A stretch of DNA of 64,000 nucleotides. Source: Hyphomonas polymorpha PS728. Lineage in GTDB: Bacteria > Pseudomonadota > Alphaproteobacteria > Caulobacterales > Hyphomonadaceae. The stretch spans positions 186,001 to 250,000 of the forward strand of contig NZ_ARYM01000004.1 of NCBI RefSeq assembly GCF_000685315.1, in the 5' to 3' direction. Below are positions 1 through 9,051 of this stretch, in pieces; the stretch's first letter is position 1; each line of letters starts with the position of its first letter. Both the position numbers and the translations under genes were made by a program. The notes below the pieces were generated by a model. It was not told the DNA's origin. It saw only the letters and a program-made list of their open reading frames with translations, and ran no database searches.

Positions 1-92
1 GACACGCCGGTGACGCTCCCGGCATCTTCGGCCTGGCCGACAGATATGCCTTCAACATCGGTAATGAGGTTGCGCAAACCCGGTCTTGCCAT
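1..92 (-). CDS. P1 family peptidase (DmpA/BapA type), N-terminal fragment
   Basis: Only the first 30 codons lie in the window; the gene continues beyond base 1. From the ATG at 92 the protein reads MARPGLRNLITDVEGISVGQ and goes on with an AEDAGSVTGV stretch. This matches the opening of P1-family aminopeptidases (N-L-T-D-V-x-G-x-x-V-G-x-A-x-D, then T-G-V). These are N-terminal-nucleophile enzymes that self-cleave, and the family includes DmpA and beta-peptidyl aminopeptidases. The gene is divergent from the gamma-glutamyltransferase gene, with 79 nt between start codons. The catalytic part is not visible, so substrate cannot be judged. Confidence 0.7.
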   Translation of the reverse strand, partial: MARPGLRNLITDVEGISVGQAEDAGSVTGV

Positions 93-171
93 GCTATGTG
101 CCCTGCTACGTTTCTGCTTCGCCCTCAGTCCTTAGAGGGAGTGGAGCCCCGCGCCAAGAAAGGGACGATCT

Positions 172-1953
172 ATGCGCCATCTCACCGCCCTCACCGCTGT
201 CCTGCTGCTGGCCGCCTGCGCCCCGGCGGCGAAGGCCCCGCCCGCAGCGAGCATCGCTCCTGTTTCCGGCAGCGATGCCGAGGCGCTGGGCGATATGTCC
301 TGGACCAAGGGCGCGATGGTGGCGGCGGCTGATCCGCGGGCGGTTGAAGCCGGCATCCGGGTGCTGAGCGAGGGCGGCAATGCGATAGACGCAGCGATTG
401 CTGTCCACGCTGTTCTGGGCCTGGTGGAGCCGCAAAGCTCCGGCATCGGCGGAGGCGCCTTCATGGTCTATTATGACCGCGCCCGCGACGAGATCACCGT
501 GTTTGATGGCCGCGAGACAGCGCCTGCCGCCGCCGGCCCGGACTGGTTCGTCAAGGATGGCAAGCCGATGGACTTCCTCACCGCCTGGCAGTCTGGCCGC
601 TCAGTGGGCGTACCTGGCCAGATCGCGCTCTACAAGACGGCGCATGACGCGGCCGGGCGCGCGAACTGGGCGAGCGTGTTCCAGCCCGCCATTGAGCTTG
701 CCGAGGAAGGCTTCGAGGTGTCACCGCGCCTGGCCGAAGTGATCGCATCCGAGCGCCTGCGCGCAGTGATCCGGCTGGACGACAATCCGGTTACGGCGGC
801 CTATTTCTATCCCGATGGCCAGCCGCTGCCCGCCGGCTTCCGCCGCACCAACGCGGCCTATGCGGCAACCCTCGCCGCCGTGGCCAATGAAGGCCCGGAC
901 GCCTTCTATCGCGGAGCGCTTGCCTCCGAGATCGTCACCGCCGTCAATGAAGGCCCCGATGGCGGCGACATGACGCTGGATGACCTTGCCAATTACGAAG
1001 TTAAGGTTCGCTCGGCCGTGTGCGGAACGTTGCAGTCGGGCTACAAGATCTGCTCGGCGCCCCCGCCGAGTTCGGGCGGTGTTGCCCAGAACCTGATCCT
1101 GGGCCTCTACGAATACCTCAAGCCCGCCGCGACGGTGAACGCCGATGAGAGCCTGTTCCTCAAGGCCTTCGTGGATGCCCAGCGCCTGGGCTATGCTGAC
1201 CGCGACCATTATGTGGCCGATGCCGACCATGTGCCCGTGCCCACCGAAGACCTGATCAACCCGGACTATATCAAGGCGCGCGCCAAGGAAGCCTTTGCGC
1301 CCGACGCCAAATCCTTCCCCGGCGATCCGGGTGTCGTGCTGGGCGGGGATCCGCTGCGCCCGATGTGGGGGGAAGACCCCACCACCCCCGGCGCCGGCAC
1401 GACGCATATCTCGATCATCGACCTTGAGGGCAATGCTGTCTCGATGACCGCCACGGTCGAAGCCGCTTTCGGCTCCTCCCGCATGGCGGGCGGTTTCCTG
1501 CTGAACAATGAGCTGACCGATTTCTCGCTGATCCCGGAAAAAGGGGGCAAGCCGGTTGCCAATGCCGTTGCCGCCGGAAAACGTCCGCGTTCGTCCATGT
1601 CCCCTACCCTCGTTTTCGATGAGGGCGGCGATCTCTTCATGGTGACCGGTTCGCCGGGCGGCAATTCGATCATCGCCTATGTGTCCAAGACCCTGGTGGG
1701 CGTGCTGGAGTGGGGCAAGACCGCCCAGGAAGCCGCCGCCCTGCCCAACATCATCGCGCGCGGGGATACGGTGGCCGTCGAGGTGGACATTGAAGGCGGC
1801 CTGGAAGCGGCTGAAGCCCTGCGCACCATGGGGTACACGGTGGAAGAACGCACCGGCGAAAACTCCGGCCTTCACCTGATCGTCGTGCGCGACAAGGGCC
1901 TTGAGGGCGGGGCAGACCCCCGCCGCGAAGGCGTCGCCCTGTCGCTGCGCTGA
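172..1953 (+). CDS. ggt: gamma-glutamyltransferase, lipoprotein
   Basis: This 593-residue protein hydrolyses or transfers the gamma-glutamyl group of glutathione and related peptides, outside the cytoplasmic membrane. It begins with a lipoprotein signal (lipobox ending LLAAC, lipidated Cys16). The proenzyme self-cleavage site is visible as G-T-T-H-I-S; Thr410, the first Thr, should become the N-terminal nucleophile of the small subunit. Downstream NNELTDFS and SSMSPT blocks fit the family, and the length is normal. AGGGA lies 7 nt before the ATG. Family assignment is firm. The lipid anchor, rather than a plain periplasmic signal, is inferred from the lipobox. Confidence 0.95.
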   Translation: MRHLTALTAVLLLAACAPAAKAPPAASIAPVSGSDAEALGDMSWTKGAMVAAADPRAVEAGIRVLSEGGNAIDAAIAVHAVLGLVEPQSSGIGGGAFMVYYDRARDEITVFDGRETAPAAAGPDWFVKDGKPMDFLTAWQSGRSVGVPGQIALYKTAHDAAGRANWASVFQPAIELAEEGFEVSPRLAEVIASERLRAVIRLDDNPVTAAYFYPDGQPLPAGFRRTNAAYAATLAAVANEGPDAFYRGALASEIVTAVNEGPDGGDMTLDDLANYEVKVRSAVCGTLQSGYKICSAPPPSSGGVAQNLILGLYEYLKPAATVNADESLFLKAFVDAQRLGYADRDHYVADADHVPVPTEDLINPDYIKARAKEAFAPDAKSFPGDPGVVLGGDPLRPMWGEDPTTPGAGTTHISIIDLEGNAVSMTATVEAAFGSSRMAGGFLLNNELTDFSLIPEKGGKPVANAVAAGKRPRSSMSPTLVFDEGGDLFMVTGSPGGNSIIAYVSKTLVGVLEWGKTAQEAAALPNIIARGDTVAVEVDIEGGLEAAEALRTMGYTVEERTGENSGLHLIVVRDKGLEGGADPRREGVALSLR

Positions 1954-1974
1954 TCCAACATCTGCAGACCTGCC

Positions 1975-2562
1975 ATGGCGAAACTCTACTTTTCCTACGC
2001 CGCCATGAATGCCGGCAAATCCACCATCCTCCTGCAAGCGGCGTATAACTACCGCGAGCGGGGGATGGAGGTTCTGCTGATGACATCGGCGCTCTACCGC
2101 GACGCCGATGACGGCCATATCAGTTCACGGATCGGCATCTCTGCCGAAGCCGTTCTGTATACGGCGGAAACAGATCTGTTCGGCCTCGTGCGGACACAGA
2201 GGGACGTTCACCCGATCGACGCAATCTTCGTGGACGAGGCGCAGTTCCTGACGCGGGACCAGGTGTGGCAGCTGGCGCGGGTGGCCGATCATTTCGGTGT
2301 GCCGGTGCTGACCTATGGCCTGCGCACCGACTTCCGGGGCGAGCTGTTCGAGGGCTCCTCCGCCCTGCTGGCGATTGCCGACGAGCTGCGCGAAGTGCGC
2401 ACGATCTGTGAATGCGGCCGCAAGGCCACGATGGTGGTGCGCCTCGGCCCGGACGGCAAGGCCCTGACCGAAGGCGAACAGATTTCCATCGGCAAGGCGA
2501 CCTATCTCTCCGTCTGCCGCCGCCATTGGGAAGAACGGATGGGCCGCACGCCCGAAAGCTGA
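1975..2562 (+). CDS. tdk: thymidine kinase
   Basis: A type II thymidine kinase of 195 residues that phosphorylates thymidine to dTMP in the salvage pathway. The P-loop N-A-G-K-S-T is at 12-17, and VDEAQF places the catalytic acid at Glu89. Cys145, Cys147, Cys181 and His184 would form the structural zinc site. Length is typical. The gene follows ggt by 21 nt on the same strand and may be co-transcribed, but no strong ribosome-binding site is seen before the ATG and there is no functional link with ggt. Confidence 0.95.
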   Translation: MAKLYFSYAAMNAGKSTILLQAAYNYRERGMEVLLMTSALYRDADDGHISSRIGISAEAVLYTAETDLFGLVRTQRDVHPIDAIFVDEAQFLTRDQVWQLARVADHFGVPVLTYGLRTDFRGELFEGSSALLAIADELREVRTICECGRKATMVVRLGPDGKALTEGEQISIGKATYLSVCRRHWEERMGRTPES

Positions 2563-2679
2563 GCCGCAGCCGGCCCGAAAACCGGCACAGAATTCGCATG
2601 ATTGCCCCGGCCCACACATATTTCAGCCGCAAGCAGCACCCACGCTGACGACCGCGCCTGAAGAAGAGGAGGGGTCGCC

Positions 2680-3216
2680 ATGCCGACACAACCTGCCCGC
2701 ATTCACCTGCCCACGCTGGCGGCGGCGCTGCTGCTGAGCGGCGGCTTCATCTTACTCGGCATGATGGCAGACGCGCAGGAAGCCCCCGGCCAGATCGACT
2801 ATGCCGGGTTTCAGGCGCTGACCGCCGAAGCGGCGCCTCACCGCCAGGCCCGGCTGGTTCAGATTGAGACGTTCAACGACATGCGCGCTGAACCCGGCAC
2901 GCTGGTGATCGATGCTCGCAGCGCAGAAGCCTTCGCCCTCGGCCATATCGAAGGGGCCGTAAACCTCAACTTTGCCGACTTCACCGAGGAGAAGCTGGCC
3001 AAAGTCATCGGCAGCAAGGACCGCCGCATCCTGATCTACTGCAACAACAATTTCACCGACAATGTTGCTCCCGTAATGCTCAAACGGGCGCCATTGGCGC
3101 TCAATATTGCGACCTATGTAAACCTTTACGGCTATGGCTATCAGAACCTCTATGAGCTCGACGGGGCCTACAGTTTCAGCGATCCGCGCATGAATTGGGC
3201 CGGCCCCGAAGGTTGA
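2680..3216 (+). CDS. secreted rhodanese-like domain protein
   Basis: A 178-residue protein with an N-terminal signal or anchor (hydrophobic residues 12-29) followed by one rhodanese domain. The domain shows the V-I-D-A-R-S motif near 76-81, the G-H-I-x-G-A-x-N motif near 88-95, and the active-site cysteine at 121 in I-Y-C-N-N-N-F. Rhodanese domains transfer sulfur or bind anions. The loop after Cys121 (NNNFTDN) lacks the arginine common in sulfurtransferase loops, so activity is uncertain. Export to the periplasm is inferred from the signal. A very strong AGGAGGGG site precedes the ATG. Confidence 0.8.
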   Translation: MPTQPARIHLPTLAAALLLSGGFILLGMMADAQEAPGQIDYAGFQALTAEAAPHRQARLVQIETFNDMRAEPGTLVIDARSAEAFALGHIEGAVNLNFADFTEEKLAKVIGSKDRRILIYCNNNFTDNVAPVMLKRAPLALNIATYVNLYGYGYQNLYELDGAYSFSDPRMNWAGPEG

Positions 3217-3306
3217 GCAAAACTAAACCGTTCATCTGACGCATTGCATTTGCCCCGCGCCCGCGTCAACTGACGCCCGAACAAGAGACAACGGAGATCC
3301 TGGGGC

Positions 3307-4128
3307 ATGAGCGCCGATGCATCCGCAGGCCAGGCAGCGCCTGTCAAAGTCAATCCGAACGGCCCGACCGAAGAAACGGTTCTCTCGGTGGAGCATTACA
3401 CCGACCGGCTGTTCCGGTTCCGGCTGACGCGCCCGCAGAGCTTCCGCTTCCGCTCGGGCGAATTCGTGATGATCGGCCTGCCCAAGGAAGACGGCAAACC
3501 GCTGCTGCGCGCCTATTCCATCGCCTCCCCTGCCTGGGATGAGGAACTGGAATTCTACTCCATCAAGGTGCCCGATGGTCCGCTGACCTCGCGCCTGCAG
3601 AAAATCCAGCCGGGCGACAAGGTTCTGCTCGGCCGCAAGCCGACCGGCACGCTGGTGCTCGATGCGCTCACGCCCGGCAAGCGTCTCTACATGTTCTCGA
3701 CCGGCACGGGCTTTGCCCCTTTCGCCAGCCTGGTGCGTGACCCTGACACCTATGAGCGGTATGAGGAAGTGATCGTCACCCATACCTGCCGGGATGTGAA
3801 CGAGCTGACGTATTCCCGCACGCTGATCGACAGCCTCAGCGCCGATCCCCTGGTGGGCGAGATGGTGGGCGGCAAGCTGAAGCTCTTCACCTCCACCACG
3901 CGCCAGCATCATGAGCATATGGGCCGGATCACCACGCTGATCGAGAATGGCAAGCTGTTTGCCGATCTCGGCGTGCCGCCGCTGGCCCCGGCAACCGACC
4001 GGGCCATGATCTGCGGCTCGATGGAGATGATCCAGGACGTGAAGGCCCTTATGTTGAAGGCCGGCCTCACCGAAGGCTCCAACGCCGCCCCGGCTGAATT
4101 CGTCATCGAGAAAGCCTTCGCGGGCTGA
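3307..4128 (+). CDS. fpr: ferredoxin--NADP reductase
   Basis: A 273-residue flavoprotein that moves electrons between NADPH and ferredoxin or flavodoxin. The FAD-binding R-A-Y-S sequence is at 68-71. The NADP-binding S-T-G-T-G-x-A-P-F loop is at 131-139, and the family-typical C-terminus ends in FVIEKAFAG. This is the bacterial FPR subclass rather than the plastid type. It probably serves Fe-S assembly or oxidative-stress defence, as is known for the family; nothing nearby identifies its ferredoxin. GGAG precedes the ATG. Confidence 0.93.
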   Translation: MSADASAGQAAPVKVNPNGPTEETVLSVEHYTDRLFRFRLTRPQSFRFRSGEFVMIGLPKEDGKPLLRAYSIASPAWDEELEFYSIKVPDGPLTSRLQKIQPGDKVLLGRKPTGTLVLDALTPGKRLYMFSTGTGFAPFASLVRDPDTYERYEEVIVTHTCRDVNELTYSRTLIDSLSADPLVGEMVGGKLKLFTSTTRQHHEHMGRITTLIENGKLFADLGVPPLAPATDRAMICGSMEMIQDVKALMLKAGLTEGSNAAPAEFVIEKAFAG

Positions 4129-4204
4129 AACTGTTGTCCAGCGTAGCCGATTATGCTGCAGTGCCGCATAAGCGGGCTGCTTGGGTGAACGGCTGGAGAG
4201 CGCA

Positions 4205-6265
4205 ATGGACCTGACGGTCAAAGATCCGGTGATGATCTTTGCGATCGTTGCCGCCTTGATCCTGCTGGCGCCCATCGTGCTTGGCCGCTGGCGGCTTCCT
4301 GGCATGATCGGCCTGCTGATCGCCGGCGCATTGCTTGGCCCCAATGGCATCGGATTATTGGAGCGGGATACGTCCTTTATTCTCTTCGGCACGGTCGGCC
4401 TGCTCTACATCATGTTCACCGCCGCGCTTGAGGTGGACCTTGCCGTTCTCAACAAGTCGAAGGCGCATACACTCGTTTTCGGCCTGCTGACATTTTCTGT
4501 ACCGATGACAATCGGCCTGCTCGCGGCACGCTATCTGCTCGGTTTCAACTGGATGGCGGCGATTTTGCTGGCCAGCACCTTTGCCTCCCACACATTGCTG
4601 ACCTATCCCATTGCCAGCCGCCTCGGCATCGCGCGGAATCCGGCGGTGACAACAGCCGTAGGCGGAACGATCATCACCGATTCCCTCGCGCTACTGGTCT
4701 TGGCTGTCATTGCCGCTATGACGCGCGGTGAAGCCAGCGAAGCTTTCTGGACGCAGATGGCGCTGGGCCTTGCCTTCTATGTTGCCGGCATTCTTTTCCT
4801 ACTGCCGATCATTGCGCGCTGGTTCTTCCGTAACATTGCCCGAGACGGTGTATCAGAATTTGCTTTCGTCCTGGCCGTCGTGTTTGCGATTTCGGCGACA
4901 GCGCATTGGGCCGGATCTGAACCGATAGTGGGCGCCTTCCTGGCCGGCCTTGCCCTCAACCGGTTGATCCCGCATCACGGCACACTGATGAACCGGATCA
5001 ACTTTACCGGCGAGGCAATCTTCGTTCCCTTCTTCCTCCTGTCGGTGGGCATGCTGCTCGACACGCGCATCTTCCTGGGCGGGTTTGATGCCTGGCTGGT
5101 GGCACTGACGATGGTGGGTGTGGTCATCGCCTCCAAATGGATCGCGGCCCACGCCTCCGGCCGCCTGCTTGGCTACAACAACGACCAAGCACATGTCATC
5201 TTCGCTCTGTCGGTTCCGCAGGCTGCTGCGACGCTGGCGGCGACCATGGTGGGATTCGACCTGGGCCTGTTTGACGAGAAGGTCGTCAATGGCGCGATCA
5301 TGATGATCTTCGTTACCTGCATCCTTGCGCCCATCGTGGTGCAGCGGTATGGCCGCGCTCTGGCACTGGCCGAAGCGGTGGTGGTGGAAAAGGTCGATGT
5401 GAACGCCCGCCAGCATATTGTTGTCGCCTGCGCCAACAGCCAGCCCGGCCACCGCGTGATCGACCTTGCCATCCTGCTGCGCGACAATGGCCATTCAGAT
5501 CCAGTCAGCCCCGTGCGTGTTCTGTCAAACCTCTCCCGTAATCCCGCTGCGGATCAATCGGCACGGCTGGAACTGCAGGCCATTAGCTCCCAGTTCTCGG
5601 CTGCCGAAGTACCCACCGAGCCGCATTTGACCCATGCCGTGAATGTTGGCTCCGGCCTCATTTCTGTAATGCAGCGGACCCAGGCGACCGATCTCATCGT
5701 CGGCTGGCCCGAAACGGGCTCGACCCACGAGCTCCTGCGCGGCTCACTGATAAACCAGCTGCTTGGGAAGGTGACATTCAACCTCTTCGTCTCCCGCATA
5801 CAAACGCCGCTGAAGACGCTCGGGCGCATCCTTCTGGTGCTACCGCCCCATGCCGAGCATGAAGAGAGCTTCTATGAGGCCATGCACACCATCAAGCGCC
5901 TGGCCTCGCAGATCGGGGCGCAGGTGAGCATCGTTACTGAGCGGGACGCGGCGGTTACCTTCGCCACCTATTTCGAGGACGGCGCGATCTTCGAGGACGT
6001 GAAATTCCATCCAGTGAAAAAATGGGGCAAGCTTATCCCCACGCTTTCCAAACTCGCTAACATGGAAGACCTCGTTATGGTGTATGGCGTTCGCCGGGGC
6101 GGCCTTGCCTGGTCACCTGGCGACATTGCGCTGCATGCCCGGATCGTTCAGGCGCTGCCCAAGGTAAGCGTTGTCCTCTACTATCCGGCCGAACCGGAAA
6201 GGGTGGATGAAACCCGTCCCGCCAGCCTGCCGGGCGGGTATATTCCTGCAATCCCCGACCGTTGA
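4205..6265 (+). CDS. cation:proton antiporter (CPA2) with C-terminal USP-like regions
   Basis: A 686-residue membrane protein. The first ~400 residues form a multi-helix Na+/H+ exchanger domain of the CPA2 (KefB/GerN) type. The last ~280 residues are soluble and resemble two universal-stress-protein-like halves (I-V-V-A-C-A-N near the first, I-L-L-V-L-P-P near the second). The likely role is Na+ or K+ export in exchange for protons, with the C-terminus as a regulatory or nucleotide-binding part. I chose the ATG at 4205, which follows GGAGAG; an in-frame TTG at 4181 is possible. The stop directly abuts the stop of the convergent ion-channel gene. Ion specificity cannot be read from sequence. 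Confidence 0.88.
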   Translation: MDLTVKDPVMIFAIVAALILLAPIVLGRWRLPGMIGLLIAGALLGPNGIGLLERDTSFILFGTVGLLYIMFTAALEVDLAVLNKSKAHTLVFGLLTFSVPMTIGLLAARYLLGFNWMAAILLASTFASHTLLTYPIASRLGIARNPAVTTAVGGTIITDSLALLVLAVIAAMTRGEASEAFWTQMALGLAFYVAGILFLLPIIARWFFRNIARDGVSEFAFVLAVVFAISATAHWAGSEPIVGAFLAGLALNRLIPHHGTLMNRINFTGEAIFVPFFLLSVGMLLDTRIFLGGFDAWLVALTMVGVVIASKWIAAHASGRLLGYNNDQAHVIFALSVPQAAATLAATMVGFDLGLFDEKVVNGAIMMIFVTCILAPIVVQRYGRALALAEAVVVEKVDVNARQHIVVACANSQPGHRVIDLAILLRDNGHSDPVSPVRVLSNLSRNPAADQSARLELQAISSQFSAAEVPTEPHLTHAVNVGSGLISVMQRTQATDLIVGWPETGSTHELLRGSLINQLLGKVTFNLFVSRIQTPLKTLGRILLVLPPHAEHEESFYEAMHTIKRLASQIGAQVSIVTERDAAVTFATYFEDGAIFEDVKFHPVKKWGKLIPTLSKLANMEDLVMVYGVRRGGLAWSPGDIALHARIVQALPKVSVVLYYPAEPERVDETRPASLPGGYIPAIPDR

Positions 6266-7129
6266 TCAGCCTGTCCCGCCCCTGCCCGCTTTCAGCTCCT
6301 GAACCTCGGCGCGCAGGTCGGCTATCAGCCGCAACAGTTCCCGGTGACGCTTGGCCTCCAGGGTTTCCTGCGCTTCAAGCTCGTCGCTGATCTTCCCCTC
6401 CGCATCGAGAACTTTCTCGATGGCGCCTTCCTGCAGCGAATCGACGATCACCGCCGTGAAAAGGTTGAGGATCGCCCAGACGGTGAACAGGATGAACGGG
6501 ATGAAGAACGCCCAGGCCCACGGATATTCATCCAGCAGATCGCGCATATGGCCGTTCCAGCCTTCCATGGTGAGCACTTCGAACATGGTCAGCGACGAGG
6601 CGGTCAATGTACTGAAATTCTCCGTGTTCTGCGATCCGCTGAACAGATAGGTCGCCATCACCACGCTGACGTAAAAAACAAGGCCCAGGATCGCGAGGAT
6701 GGCGCCCATGCCGGGGAGCGCTGTCAGCAGCGCCTCGGTGATGCGCTTCATGGTCGGGATGAAATGCAGAAGCCGCAACAGGCGCAGCACCCGCAAGGCG
6801 CGCAGCACCGTAAAGGCCGACCCGCCAGGGATCAGCGATACGCCCACCACGATGAAGTCAAACCAGTTCCAGCCGAGCTTGAAGAATTGCAGCCTGTAGA
6901 CGAACAGCTTGAACAGGATCTCCGCCACGAAGATCAGCGTCACCACCGTATCGAAGAAATTCAGCCCCGCGACGAGCCAGCCCGGCAACGCCTCTGAATA
7001 GGTAAGCACACCCAGCACGATCGCATTGAGGACGATCAGCGTCATGATCGTGCTGCGCACGGCAGACCGCTCGATGAAAGCCTCTGCGCCCGAATAGTGC
7101 GTTGTCTCGTCCAGTGTCGCTTTTGGCAT
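6266..7129 (-). CDS. voltage-gated cation channel, BacNav-like, filter TMEGW
   Basis: A 287-residue single-domain, six-helix channel subunit expected to form homotetramers in the inner membrane. The S4 voltage sensor carries arginines at 110, 113, 116 and 119 with two hydrophobic residues between each. The pore loop has T187-M-E189-G-W191-N-G, equivalent to the T-L-E-S-W filter of NaChBac. After S6 (about 209-230) comes a charged, heptad-like tail (about 236-281) that suits the family's C-terminal coiled coil. Gly at filter position 4, where NaChBac has Ser, is notable (see findings). The gene is convergent with the antiporter. Family is firm; Na+ versus Ca2+ selectivity is open. Confidence 0.9.
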   Translation of the reverse strand: MPKATLDETTHYSGAEAFIERSAVRSTIMTLIVLNAIVLGVLTYSEALPGWLVAGLNFFDTVVTLIFVAEILFKLFVYRLQFFKLGWNWFDFIVVGVSLIPGGSAFTVLRALRVLRLLRLLHFIPTMKRITEALLTALPGMGAILAILGLVFYVSVVMATYLFSGSQNTENFSTLTASSLTMFEVLTMEGWNGHMRDLLDEYPWAWAFFIPFILFTVWAILNLFTAVIVDSLQEGAIEKVLDAEGKISDELEAQETLEAKRHRELLRLIADLRAEVQELKAGRGGTG

Positions 7130-7220
7130 TGTCCCCGTCTCCCAAGCTTTGCGGCGGCAAGCCTTAGCCTCTGACGCCGGGCGATCAAGTTAAAGGATCA
7201 AGACAGGCAGGCCGGAGGCC

Positions 7221-8222
7221 TCAGACGCCCGCGCCCTGCCCGTCCACGCTGCGGTGCGGATCGGAATGGTCCCATTCGGCCAGCAGCATGCGCAGGGTAG
7301 AGATGAACGCGACCGGCTGGTCCAGCATCACATGGTGGCGGGCATGGGGCACCGACACGAACGGCACCTGATGGCCCAGAAGTCCGCGCATATAGTCGCC
7401 CACATCATCCGGCATCAGCGCGCTTTCCTCGCCCCGGATGATGGCGATGCGGCACTGGGCGGCCTTCAGCATCTCGGCCGGATCCAGCCCCGGTTCAAAC
7501 CGGGTCCAGATCATCGGATCGAATTTCCAGGTCCAGCCGCCCTCGGCGCGCTTCAGGCTCCAGCGGGCGATATAGTCCATCGCATAATGGTTCTCGCAGA
7601 GCTGTGGCGGCGCCAGGCGGAACCGGGCAAGCGCGGCGGCAAGATCGGGATAGACCTTATGCGGACGGCTGGCACGGGAGGGCCCGTCCCGCGGGCGTTC
7701 GGGCGGATTGACCGGGCTGTCAACGATCACCATGCCCTCAAACCGGCTGCCATGCCGGGCGCCGGTTACCAGGGTAACAAAGCCGCCGAAGGAGTGGGCG
7801 ATGATGACCGGCTTCCTCGGCGCATCGAACAGGCCGGCCGCCTCGGCCACAGCCACTTGCTCATCGGAGAATGTGTCCATGTCATAGGCATCCCGCCACG
7901 CGCTGTCGCCCATGCCGGAGAATGTCAGTGCAGCAACATTGTAATGCCCGGCGAAATACGGCGCGACGAAATCCCACCAATGGGCATGGGCGCCATTTCC
8001 GTGCACGAACAACAGGCCCGGCGCCCCGCGCTTACCCCAGCGCTGGAAGGTGACTTCAGCGCCCTTCACGGTGACCTTGCCCATCTCGTAGGGCGCCGCG
8101 ACGGCTTCGCGGAACCAGGCCGGGGCCGGTGGCAGCGCGCCGCCATATTCGGCCAGGGGCCCGCCTTCCGACGGCATCTCCGCAGGCTGGTCCCTGACGA
8201 TGGGGTTCTTGTCTCGGGTCAT
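7221..8222 (-). CDS. alpha/beta hydrolase
   Basis: A 333-residue alpha/beta-hydrolase-fold protein. The oxyanion-hole motif H-G-N-G is at 74-77 and the nucleophile elbow H-S-F-G-G puts Ser144 at the active site. Near the C-terminus, H-A-R-H-H probably supplies the catalytic histidine. There is no signal peptide, so it should be cytoplasmic. The first ~45 residues are a proline-rich extension outside the fold. Substrate is not predictable; esterase, lactonase or dehalogenase relatives all look alike at this level. It lies 91 nt upstream of the channel gene on the same strand. Confidence 0.85.
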   Translation of the reverse strand: MTRDKNPIVRDQPAEMPSEGGPLAEYGGALPPAPAWFREAVAAPYEMGKVTVKGAEVTFQRWGKRGAPGLLFVHGNGAHAHWWDFVAPYFAGHYNVAALTFSGMGDSAWRDAYDMDTFSDEQVAVAEAAGLFDAPRKPVIIAHSFGGFVTLVTGARHGSRFEGMVIVDSPVNPPERPRDGPSRASRPHKVYPDLAAALARFRLAPPQLCENHYAMDYIARWSLKRAEGGWTWKFDPMIWTRFEPGLDPAEMLKAAQCRIAIIRGEESALMPDDVGDYMRGLLGHQVPFVSVPHARHHVMLDQPVAFISTLRMLLAEWDHSDPHRSVDGQGAGV

Positions 8223-8302
8223 CGGCGCCTCCTCCAGCCGTCAGGTTTTGAAGCGATATCCGGCAGGCGGCAACCCTTTCGCAACGTCAGAGGCCAAACG
8301 GA

Positions 8303-8332
8303 AAGGGCCGGCAGGTTTCCCCGCCGGCCCTT
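8303..8332 (-). terminator. stem-loop after the redoxin gene
   Basis: A perfect 10-bp inverted repeat (8303-8312 and 8323-8332) with a 10-nt loop, just past the stop of the minus-strand redoxin gene. The T-run after it is short and broken, so it is a weak intrinsic terminator or an mRNA-stabilising hairpin. Confidence 0.55.
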
Positions 8333-8355
8333 GTCAGCCCAGATGGCGCTGCCCG

Positions 8356-9003
8356 TCAGTATTTTACGGCGCAGCCATAGGGCTTGGTGGTGGGGGTGGC
8401 GACCGGCTTGCCCGCGCCAAGATCGGCCAGCGCCGCGGTGACGTAATTGTCAGCCTTGGCAATGTCATCGACCCTGGCTGAGGGGATCGAGTCGATCGCG
8501 CCGTCATAGACGAGCTTGCCCTCAGGCGTGACGATATACATGTGCGGCGTGGTCTTGGCGCCATAGAGGCGGCCGATGTCGCCGCTCTCGTCCAGGATCA
8601 CATGCGCCGGGGCAGCCCCGCGCGACGTGGACAGCTCATTCGCCTGCTCCGGCGAGACATGGCCCTGCGAGCCCGGCCGGGAGGAGATCACCGTCAGCCA
8701 GACAATATCATCGGTGGCGGCCGAAGCCTGCAGCGACTGCATGTTGGCCGGCGGGGTGGCGTAATGCTTCTTCACGAAGGGGCAGCCATCATTGGTCCAT
8801 TCGAGCACGACGGTCTTGCCGGCAAAGTCTGCCAGAGAGACAGTTTCGCCATTGGAGGTGGTGCCGGTAAAGGCCGGGGCGGAGCTGCCCACATCCGCGC
8901 TGGGGGCGGCTTCCGCGGTCGAGGCGATCAGCGCTCCGGCGGTGAGGGCTACCGCAGCGGCCATGCCGGCGGCGAGGCTCAAGTGGCGGCGGGAAAGTAT
9001 CAT
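8356..9003 (-). CDS. exported redoxin / peroxiredoxin-like protein with a single cysteine
   Basis: A 215-residue thioredoxin-fold protein with a cleavable-looking signal (positive start, hydrophobic core about 9-30, then AEAAP). The AhpC/TSA-like core has Cys74 in N-D-G-C-P-F-V, the pattern of the PRX-like group of uncharacterised redoxins. The usual second cysteine of CxxC is absent; the only other cysteine is in the C-terminal GCAVKY. A periplasmic location is inferred. It sits directly downstream of a DsbD-like gene, a possible source of electrons to re-reduce it. Confidence 0.8.
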   Translation of the reverse strand: MILSRRHLSLAAGMAAAVALTAGALIASTAEAAPSADVGSSAPAFTGTTSNGETVSLADFAGKTVVLEWTNDGCPFVKKHYATPPANMQSLQASAATDDIVWLTVISSRPGSQGHVSPEQANELSTSRGAAPAHVILDESGDIGRLYGAKTTPHMYIVTPEGKLVYDGAIDSIPSARVDDIAKADNYVTAALADLGAGKPVATPTTKPYGCAVKY

Positions 9004-9051
9004 CGTCGTCTCCTGTCTCGAATAATCACATGTGGCCGAATTATAGCCCTG

